Source of the DNA: an uncultured Bacteroidia bacterium
GTDB taxonomy: Bacteria; Bacteroidota; Bacteroidia; Bacteroidales; UBA932
Direction of reading: 5' to 3'
Length of the DNA: 64,000 nt
NCBI GenBank assembly: GCA_902798975.1
Contig: CADBYT010000004.1
Location: forward strand, 124,001-188,000
The translations under genes were made by a program, and so were the position numbers. How positions within the stretch are numbered: the stretch's first letter is position 1; the number at the start of each line of letters is the position of its first letter. Shown piece after piece: positions 54,516-61,407 of this stretch. The notes beneath the pieces are model-generated. The model did no database searches. It was not told the origin of the DNA and saw only the letters and a list, made by a program, of their open reading frames with translations.

Positions 54516-55394
54516 ATGTACAGTCTTCTCTCCGTGCACTGGCACGTCAACCCCATCCTTTTCCAGATCGGACCGCTCGAGGTCCGCTGGTACGGCCTGC
54601 TGTTCGTGTCGGGATTCGTCATCGGCTGGTATCTTTTCAAATGGTTCTTCACCCGGGAAAAGGTGGACACCAAGCTGATGGACCCCTGTCTGTACACCCT
54701 GCTGATCGCCACCGTCGTGGGCGCCCGCCTCGGGCACTGCATCTTCTACCAGCCGGATTATTATTTCGGCTCCTGGGCGGGGTTCTGGGAGATTTTCATG
54801 CCCTGGAAGGGCGGCCTCGCCAGCCACGGCGGCGCCATCGCCCTGCTCCTCGCGATGTGGTGGTTCGCCAATCATTACGGCAAGAAGAATGACTTCGACT
54901 TCTTCTGGATCATGGACCGGCTCTGCATCGCCGTCGCCTTCGCGGGCTGCATGATCCGCCTGGGCAACCTCTTCAATTCCGAGATCTACGGAGACGTCAC
55001 GTCCCTCCCCTGGGGCTTCATCTTCGACCTGCGCGGCGAGACGGAACCCAAGCATCCCACGCAGCTCTACGAGGCACTTTCCTACCTGCTGCTGGGCCTG
55101 ATCATGGTCTGGATCTACAAGAACAAACTGGACAAGGTCCACCGCGGCTTCTTCTTCGGTTTCTTCCTGCTGGGCTGCTTCGGCGCCCGGTTCCTCATCG
55201 AATTCATCAAGGAACCGCAGGTCGAATTCGAGCAGACGATGGCCCTGGACATGGGCCAGCTCCTTTCCATCCCCTTCATCCTCGCCGGCATCGCCCTGCT
55301 GGTCTACGCCGCGAAGGCAAAAAAACCGGCCGCGGTCGTTCATCCGCAGCCGGTCAAGAAAGAAACGACACACTACGCACATCCCATGAAATGA
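54516..55394 (+). CDS. lgt: Prolipoprotein diacylglyceryl transferase
   Basis: Lgt transfers diacylglycerol from phosphatidylglycerol to the lipobox Cys, the first step of lipoprotein maturation. The 292-residue membrane protein has seven helices and the family motifs VRWYGLLFVSGFVIGW, GGLASHGGAIALL, MIRLGNLFNSEIYG and HPTQLYEAL. The ATG at 54516 follows the promoter box by 17 nt; the longer upstream frame is antisense to the TolC gene. A Lys/Ala/Pro-rich tail ends the protein. The stop overlaps the MORN gene start. Confidence 0.96.
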   Translation: MYSLLSVHWHVNPILFQIGPLEVRWYGLLFVSGFVIGWYLFKWFFTREKVDTKLMDPCLYTLLIATVVGARLGHCIFYQPDYYFGSWAGFWEIFMPWKGGLASHGGAIALLLAMWWFANHYGKKNDFDFFWIMDRLCIAVAFAGCMIRLGNLFNSEIYGDVTSLPWGFIFDLRGETEPKHPTQLYEALSYLLLGLIMVWIYKNKLDKVHRGFFFGFFLLGCFGARFLIEFIKEPQVEFEQTMALDMGQLLSIPFILAGIALLVYAAKAKKPAAVVHPQPVKKETTHYAHPMK

Positions 55395-56659
55395 ACCCGT
55401 TCTTTCAACTCCGATTTGGCGTCATGACCTTGCTCTCGGTCTTGATGCTGCTGGCCGCCTTCCCCTGCGACGCGCAGCGGAAGGGTTACCGCAAAGGCAT
55501 CCACACCAACGAATACCCCGACGGTAGCAGCTACACCGGCGAGTGGAAGGACTTCCTCTTCCACGGGCAGGGCACTTACAAATACGTTAACGGCGACGAG
55601 TACACAGGTGAATGGAAAGAAGGTAAGCCGGACGGCGAAGGTACCCTCACGCAGCCGGACGGGTCCACCTACACCGGCTCCTGGAAAGAGGGCAAGAAAA
55701 ACGGCCACGGGGTGTTCGAATATGCCGAAGGAGACCGCTTCGAGGGGGAATGGCTGAACGACTTGAAGCATGGGGAAGGCATCTACATCTGGGCCAGCGG
55801 CGACCGTTATGAAGGCAATTACGTCCAGGGGGAGAAAACCGGTTTCGGCACCTTCACGACCGCGGACGGTTACCGGTATTCCGGCCACTGGATCGACGGC
55901 ATTTGGGAGGGCTTCGGAACCTACACCAATCCGAACGGCGAAACATACACCGGAGAATGGAAACAGGACCGTCGCTGCGGGAAAGGAACCCTGACGGACG
56001 CCGACGGGCACATTCTCTACGACGGGGACTGGGAAGACAACGAGAAACACGGCGTCGGGACTGCCACCTGGGAAAACGGGGACGAGTATTCCGGCGACTG
56101 GGTCCATGGTGTGCGGACCGGGACGGGAGTCTATACCCGCCCGGACGGCTCACAGTATTCCGGATCCTGGACGGACAACATGCGGGACGGCGAAGGCACC
56201 CAGCGCTATACCGACGGCAAGCGATACGAAGGCTCTTGGAAGTCCGACAAGATGGACGGCAGCGGCACCCTTTTCGAGTCCGACGGCAGCGTCATCTACG
56301 AAGGTACTTGGGCCGCCGGCATGATGAGCGGCCCGGGTACGCGCTATTACGCAAACGGCAAGAAATATGTCGGATCCTGGCAGGAGGACCACCGCACCGG
56401 TGAGGGCATCGAATATGCCGCCGACGGCCGCGTGGAGTACGAAGGCATGTGGTTCAATGACCGCAAGATGGGTGAAGGTACCTTCTACTGGGAAGACGGC
56501 AAGAAATACGTCGGATCCTGGCTGGACGACATGATGAGCGGCCGCGGCACCCTCTTCGAAGCCGACGGTTCCGTCATCTCCTCCGGCATCTGGGCTTTCG
56601 GCGACTTCCTCGGCGAAGAGAGTGAATTCGGCGAAGGCGAGGACGATTCCGAGCTTTAG
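55391..56659 (+). CDS. Secreted MORN-repeat protein
   Basis: A 422-residue exported protein: hydrophobic signal (VMTLLSVLMLLAAFPCDA) followed by 15 clear MORN repeats and one degenerate, each 23-24 residues (for example YTGEWKEGKPDGEGTLTQPDG). The tail is acidic (EFGEGEDDSEL). MORN repeats form a flat beta meander; in bacteria their targets are mostly unknown, with lipid or cell-wall association suggested. It shares an ATGA overlap with lgt, so both come from one message. It meets the next gene tail-to-tail with a 4-nt overlap. Confidence 0.85.
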   Translation: MNPFFQLRFGVMTLLSVLMLLAAFPCDAQRKGYRKGIHTNEYPDGSSYTGEWKDFLFHGQGTYKYVNGDEYTGEWKEGKPDGEGTLTQPDGSTYTGSWKEGKKNGHGVFEYAEGDRFEGEWLNDLKHGEGIYIWASGDRYEGNYVQGEKTGFGTFTTADGYRYSGHWIDGIWEGFGTYTNPNGETYTGEWKQDRRCGKGTLTDADGHILYDGDWEDNEKHGVGTATWENGDEYSGDWVHGVRTGTGVYTRPDGSQYSGSWTDNMRDGEGTQRYTDGKRYEGSWKSDKMDGSGTLFESDGSVIYEGTWAAGMMSGPGTRYYANGKKYVGSWQEDHRTGEGIEYAADGRVEYEGMWFNDRKMGEGTFYWEDGKKYVGSWLDDMMSGRGTLFEADGSVISSGIWAFGDFLGEESEFGEGEDDSEL

Positions 56660-57819
56660 TCTACATAGACATACCACTGTTCCTCACCGAAGAGCTGGAG
56701 CTGGTCGCCCTGCTGGCGCAGGCCGAAAATGTTTTTGCTCTCGGGAGCGGAATGGTTGAACCAGAGGATGACGTTGTCGTGCAGGTCGAACGCGATGCAG
56801 AGCAGTTCGGGAATTCCATAGCTGCCGTCGTCATCGACGTTCCAGGTGCTGCCATACTCGGGATTGACGTTGGTCGTCTGCACATAGGTGGCCTTGACTT
56901 TGCCGCCCTGAGTCCACGCGATCACGATCATCGCCTCGCCGTCCTTGGGCTCGAACTCGAAGATGCCCACGCGGCCGTCCTCTTCGCGTAAGTGGCCGAT
57001 GTAGTGGGACTGGGTGAGTGTGCGGCCATAGCGGGTCTCCATCTGCTTCTCGAGCGTGGCGCTCATCGACTGCTCCGACTCACCCCATTTCCAGCGGCTG
57101 AACGGCGGGAAACGGTGGAATGCGGCAAATTTGCAGTCCATGGCAAGGCCGATCACCTCCATGGCTTCGTAGCCGCGGAACATATCCTTCTTGACGTTGG
57201 CAGGCACGTCCATCTCATAGTACAGGCCCTGCATGCCCTTGTCATTCGCCAACCAAGGGTGGTAGCCCCATTTCAGCGACTCGTCGGTCAAATGGTCCTC
57301 GAGGTAGGTCAGCGGAGCGTAGTTGTGCTTGAAGAACATCCAGAGGGGCGTCGTGCGGTCCCACTCCGGCACTTCCTCCTGACGGACGAACAGCTTGTAG
57401 TTCTCGCTGGGATAGACATAGCCCGGGAGACCGTAACGGCCTTCCCAGTAGTAATACATGCCGCTGCGGTAGAACGCGGACGGGCCGACGTACTGCGTGT
57501 CGCGGTTCCAGGTCACTTCCGTCACGGCCTTGTTGTCCCGGAAGGCGTTCGCGCCGATGCCGGCCACCTCGATCTCCTTTCCGCCGACGATCAGCGACCC
57601 GGGCAGCTGGACCGTACCGGAATAACGGCCGCCCGCACAGAGTTCCAGTTTCAGGCCCTCCACATATTTATAGCAGTAGCCGTTCTCGTCGGTCACGATC
57701 TCGGTCTCGGGATCATATTCACCGTGCACGCCCGACTGCGGCTGGGCGAAGCCGGGCATACAAAAAGCCAAGACTGGCAGCAATACGGCTGCCAGTCTTG
57801 AGATAAACGTCATTTTCAT
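56656..57819 (-). CDS. Secreted protein with a short BspA-like LRR segment
   Basis: A 387-residue exported protein (signal peptide MKMTFISRLAAVLLPVLAFCMPGFA). Residues 60-110 resemble a single BspA-type leucine-rich unit (GTVQLPGSLIVGGKEIEVAG, then IGANAFRDNKAVTEVTWN). The rest has no family I recognise; it is rich in Trp/Tyr and ends FGEEQWYVYVD. No catalytic motif is seen. It could bind surface ligands. It shares no operon with the MORN gene (opposite strand) and follows TMEM43 by 9 nt. Confidence 0.6.
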   Translation of the reverse strand: MKMTFISRLAAVLLPVLAFCMPGFAQPQSGVHGEYDPETEIVTDENGYCYKYVEGLKLELCAGGRYSGTVQLPGSLIVGGKEIEVAGIGANAFRDNKAVTEVTWNRDTQYVGPSAFYRSGMYYYWEGRYGLPGYVYPSENYKLFVRQEEVPEWDRTTPLWMFFKHNYAPLTYLEDHLTDESLKWGYHPWLANDKGMQGLYYEMDVPANVKKDMFRGYEAMEVIGLAMDCKFAAFHRFPPFSRWKWGESEQSMSATLEKQMETRYGRTLTQSHYIGHLREEDGRVGIFEFEPKDGEAMIVIAWTQGGKVKATYVQTTNVNPEYGSTWNVDDDGSYGIPELLCIAFDLHDNVILWFNHSAPESKNIFGLRQQGDQLQLFGEEQWYVYVD

Positions 57820-57828
57820 GGCGTAGGA

Positions 57829-59049
57829 TTATTCGGCATCGGTCTTCGGAGCCTCCGGAGCTGCGGGAGCCGCAGGGGCAGCGGGAGCCGCAGGGGCGGC
57901 CGGAGCTGCAGGAGCAGCATCGGCGACGGCCTTGCTCTTCTTGATGAGGAAGTAGATCAGGGCGGCGATGACCAGCGCCAGCACGATGGCAAGCACCGGA
58001 CGATGGGCTACCCAGGCGATCAGGATGATGATCAGGGCCCAGACGGCGCCGACGACACCCGTCACCAGGTTGACACCCAGTTCACCGACCTTGGCCAGCG
58101 GCGGGAGCACCTTGAGGATGGTGACGAGGATGCTGAACATCATGCGGAGGGCGGCGATCACGAGGATGATACCGAGGATGCGGAGCACCCAGAGGAGGAA
58201 CTTGTTGGCCTGCTTGGCAGACTCGAACATGGACTCCATGGAATGGTTACCCATCTGGAGGGTCATCATCTGCTTGCCGTTCTTGTGCTTGAAGGGCTCG
58301 AAGGTGTTGCCGTTCACTTTACCGATGATGGAAGCCTCACCGCCGTCAGCCTGCATGAAGGTCACGCGGACGTCACCGACGGCCGGGGTGTTCGGGTTCT
58401 CACCATAATAGATCACATTGTCGCTCACGAAGGTGTCGATACCGTTTCCAAGGGAAGCCGGGAGGCTCACGGACGAGGAAGCGGGGATGGAGCTCACCAT
58501 GGACTTCGGGAGGACATAGCCGCCGAAGCTGACCTTGGTGGCCTCGACCTCGTTGTCATTCACGGTCGTACGGACATAGTTGCTGCCCTGGTAGTCAGGA
58601 TCCTTGAAGCTGTCGGAGTTGACCGGGGAGCTGACCCATTCCTTGCTGTAGGTGTAGGTCGTGGTGGTCTCCTGACCGCCGCCGATCTTGTCCTTGGTCT
58701 CGGACTGGGAATGCTCCACCCACTGATAATACTCGACATCGCGCTCCAGGCGGACAGCGTTCACGGACACACCGTAATCGGGATCGGTCAGGATCTCGTC
58801 GGTCTGTGCCACAGCCGTGGCATGGATCAGCTTGCCGTTGAGGGAGGCGTCCACGGTGGCGACGTCAGCGACGTCCACGCACTCGGACTCAGCCGATTTG
58901 ATCATTCTGGTCGTCTTGATCGCATTGCCTTCGTTCCACCACAGGAGGACGGTCGCAGCGATGAAGAGTACAAGCCCGGAGATAATTCCCTTCAGGGAGT
59001 TACCAAGCCGGGTGCCGTAGCTTGTCTTAGTTACTTCTTGGTAGGCCAT
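57829..59049 (-). CDS. TMEM43 family membrane protein
   Basis: A 406-residue protein with one N-terminal helix (GIISGLVLFIAATVLLWWNEG), a large loop domain (about residues 50-270), then three C-terminal helices (LWVLRILGIILVIAALRMMF and following) and a Pro/Ala-repeat cytoplasmic tail. The NEGNAI start and YEWVEH-like stretch YYQWVEHSQSE are typical of the TMEM43/LUMA family (PF07787). The function of bacterial members is unknown. It follows pgk by 41 nt on the same strand. Confidence 0.85.
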   Translation of the reverse strand: MAYQEVTKTSYGTRLGNSLKGIISGLVLFIAATVLLWWNEGNAIKTTRMIKSAESECVDVADVATVDASLNGKLIHATAVAQTDEILTDPDYGVSVNAVRLERDVEYYQWVEHSQSETKDKIGGGQETTTTYTYSKEWVSSPVNSDSFKDPDYQGSNYVRTTVNDNEVEATKVSFGGYVLPKSMVSSIPASSSVSLPASLGNGIDTFVSDNVIYYGENPNTPAVGDVRVTFMQADGGEASIIGKVNGNTFEPFKHKNGKQMMTLQMGNHSMESMFESAKQANKFLLWVLRILGIILVIAALRMMFSILVTILKVLPPLAKVGELGVNLVTGVVGAVWALIIILIAWVAHRPVLAIVLALVIAALIYFLIKKSKAVADAAPAAPAAPAAPAAPAAPAAPEAPKTDAE

Positions 59050-59090
59050 ACACTATTAATTTAAAGGTTAAAGAATTGCTTTTCAAGCGA

Positions 59091-60344
59091 TTAGCCGCGA
59101 ATAGCCGCGATGCCCGGGAGCTCTTTGCCTTCGAGGGCTTCGAGCATGGCACCGCCGCCGGTGGAGACATAGCTCACCTTCTCGGCATAACCCATCTGGG
59201 TCACGGCAGCGACGGAGTCACCGCCTCCCACGAGGGTGTAGGCGCCCTTGGCAGTAGCCTCGGCGAGGTCTTCCGCGATGTCAAGCGTACCCTTGGCGAA
59301 GGTCGGCATCTCGAACACGCCGACGGGGCCGTTCCAGAGGACGGTCTTGGAGCCGAGGATGATTTCCTTCCACTCCTTCAGCTGCTCGGGACCGGCGTCC
59401 ATGCCCTCCCAACCGTCAGGGATGTCGTTGGAAGGAACGACCTTCGTGTGGGCGTCGTTGCTGAACTCGTCTGCGATGACGGTCTGGTTGGACAGATAGA
59501 TCTTCACGCCCTTCTCCTTGGCCTTGGCCAGGATCTCGAGGGCCTGCGGCATCAGGTCGTCCTCGTGGAGGGAGTTGCCGATCTTGCCGCCCTGGGCCTT
59601 CACGAAGGTGTAACCCATACCGCCGCCGATGATCAGGTTGTCCACCTTCTCGAGCATGTTCTCGAGCACGGCGAGTTTGGAAGAGACCTTGGAGCCGCCG
59701 ATGATGGCGGTAAAGGGATGCTGGGCATTCTTGAGCACGTTGTCGATGGCCTTGATCTCGCCTTCCATCAGGTAGCCGAACATCTTGTCGTTGGGGAAGT
59801 AGTCGGCGATGAGGGCGGTGGAGGCGTGGGCGCGGTGGGCCGTGCCGAAGGCGTCGTTGATGTAGCAGTCAGCGTAGGAGGCGAGGGTCTTGACGAAGTC
59901 CTTCTGGCTGGCCTTCACGGCAGCCTTGGCGGCCTTTTTCTCCTCGTCGGAAGCGTCCTCCGCAAGTCCGCGGGGCTTGCCCTCCTCCTCGGCGTAGAAG
60001 CGGAGGTTCTCGAGCAGCAGGGCCTCACCCGGCTTCAGGGCGGCCACCTCGGCCTGGGCCTTCTGGCAGTCGGCGGCGAACTTCACCGGAGCGCCGAGGC
60101 ACTCGGCCACATGATCCACGATATGACGGAGGGAGAACTTGTCGGTCACGCCCTTCGGACGTCCGAGGTGGGACATGATGATGAGGGAGCCGCCACCGGC
60201 GAGCACTTTCTTGAGGGTCGGCATGGCCCGGCGGATGCGGGTATCGTCCGTAATTTCAAACTGCTCGTTGAGGGGAACGTTGAAGTCCACGCGCACGATC
60301 GCCTTCTTGCCGGCGAAATCGTAGGAATCGATGTTTTGCTGCAT
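59091..60344 (-). CDS. pgk: Phosphoglycerate kinase
   Basis: Pgk transfers phosphate from 1,3-bisphosphoglycerate to ADP in glycolysis. The 417-residue protein has substrate motifs [21 protein letters not shown] and MSHLGRPKG, the linker [15 protein letters not shown], and nucleotide motif [10 protein letters not shown] 20-residue Glu/Lys-rich stretch ([17 protein letters not shown]) in the N-terminal domain is usual for Bacteroidales. Promoter box TATATTTG lies 28 nt upstream. Confidence 0.97.
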   Translation of the reverse strand: MQQNIDSYDFAGKKAIVRVDFNVPLNEQFEITDDTRIRRAMPTLKKVLAGGGSLIIMSHLGRPKGVTDKFSLRHIVDHVAECLGAPVKFAADCQKAQAEVAALKPGEALLLENLRFYAEEEGKPRGLAEDASDEEKKAAKAAVKASQKDFVKTLASYADCYINDAFGTAHRAHASTALIADYFPNDKMFGYLMEGEIKAIDNVLKNAQHPFTAIIGGSKVSSKLAVLENMLEKVDNLIIGGGMGYTFVKAQGGKIGNSLHEDDLMPQALEILAKAKEKGVKIYLSNQTVIADEFSNDAHTKVVPSNDIPDGWEGMDAGPEQLKEWKEIILGSKTVLWNGPVGVFEMPTFAKGTLDIAEDLAEATAKGAYTLVGGGDSVAAVTQMGYAEKVSYVSTGGGAMLEALEGKELPGIAAIRG

Positions 60345-60372
60345 TATTTTGTTGTTTTAAGTTTCCAAACTG

Positions 60373-60380
60373 CAAATATA
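60373..60380 (-). promoter_or_regulatory. -7 box of pgk
   Basis: TATATTTG on the minus strand, 28 nt before the pgk ATG. Confidence 0.65.
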
Positions 60381-60404
60381 ACAATTATTTCCGAATTATT
60401 CTGT

Positions 60405-60496
60405 CCGGCGACGGAGTCTTCCAGACGAGCGGACGCAAATTATTTTCCGGACAGGTTTGCCGGAAAACCAATTTGCACTCCGCCTTCCGTCGCCGG
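60405..60496. terminator. Large nested hairpin between the methyltransferase gene and pgk
   Basis: A 92-nt imperfect hairpin with an 11-bp outer stem CCGGCGACGGA / TCCGTCGCCGG, then nested GCGG / CCGC, GCAAATT / AATTTGC and an 8-bp inner stem TTTTCCGG / CCGGAAAA with a 9-nt loop. It starts 7 nt behind the methyltransferase stop on the minus strand. It is likely a 3' end structure, but it is much longer than ordinary terminators here and may be a repeat element or RNA. Confidence 0.55.
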
Positions 60497-60503
60497 GAGC
60501 GTG

Positions 60504-61403
60504 CTAGCGGGTCATCCGAACAACAATAGAGAGCGGCAGCGCCTTGCCGAAGGGATCGTTGAGGGCGAGTTCGCCGCTCTCGACGGTGCCGACGCGCATC
60601 GCCTGCCGGAGCACCGTTTCGCCCAGCAGGGCGGAATAGCCGTTGCTGTAGAGGTTGAGCACCAGGAAGGCGTCCTGCGGAGCGAGGATCTCCCCGACGC
60701 TGCGGAGCATGTCGAAGAGGCACTCGTCCAGCTTCCACTTCTCTCCGTCCGGGCCATGGCCGTAGGCGGGCGGGTCGAGGATGATGCCGTCGTAGCGCTT
60801 GCCGCGGCGCGCCTCGCGCCGGGCGAATTTCATGGCGTCTTCCACCACCCAGCGGATGCCGTCCAGGCCGCTGTGCTCCATGTTTCCGCGCGCCCAGGTG
60901 ACCACCTGCCGGACGGAATCCAGGTGGGTCACGTCGGCGCCGGCCGCCTTGGCGGCGAGCGAAGCCGCGCCCGTGTAGGCGAAGAGGTTCAGCACACGGG
61001 GCGTGCCGCCTTTCGCGGCGAGCGCCCGGGTCTGCCGGTAGATATAGTCCCAGTTGGGAGCCTGCTCCGGGAACACGCCGACATGTTTAAATGACGTCAA
61101 TCCAAGACGCAGATCCATCTTCAGGCCGTCCACATTCGCGTAGCGTATCCACCACTGGTCATCCATCTTCCGGAGGCGGTTCCAGGTACCGCTGTCCTCC
61201 TTGCCGGCCTTGCCGAAACCGGCACCCGGCGTGAAGGTCGTGTGCGCGAGCCTGCGCCATTCCGCTTCAGGCAGGGATTTGTCCCAGAGGGCCTTGGGCT
61301 CCGGACGCGCAAGCACGTAGGCACCGAAGCGTTCGAGCTTCTCGCCCGCGCCGCTGTCCAGGAGCTCGTAGTCCGACCAGGAAGGGGGAGGGAATTCTGC
61401 CAT
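60504..61403 (-). CDS. Class I SAM-dependent methyltransferase, RlmI/RlmK-like
   Basis: A 299-residue methyltransferase. The N-terminal part (WDKSLPEAEWRRLAHTTFTP) is followed by a Rossmann domain with SAM motif VLNLFAYTGAASLAAKAAGA, the acidic motif THLDSV and the active-site-like ILDPPAYGHG. The DPPAYG pattern resembles rRNA m5C/m2G methyltransferases of the RlmI/RlmK group, but an N-terminal PUA domain is missing, so rRNA is only a probable target. The ATG at 61403 was chosen because the upstream codons overlap the DUF2723 gene. Confidence 0.82.
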   Translation of the reverse strand: MAEFPPPSWSDYELLDSGAGEKLERFGAYVLARPEPKALWDKSLPEAEWRRLAHTTFTPGAGFGKAGKEDSGTWNRLRKMDDQWWIRYANVDGLKMDLRLGLTSFKHVGVFPEQAPNWDYIYRQTRALAAKGGTPRVLNLFAYTGAASLAAKAAGADVTHLDSVRQVVTWARGNMEHSGLDGIRWVVEDAMKFARREARRGKRYDGIILDPPAYGHGPDGEKWKLDECLFDMLRSVGEILAPQDAFLVLNLYSNGYSALLGETVLRQAMRVGTVESGELALNDPFGKALPLSIVVRMTR

Positions 61404-61407
61404 ATCT

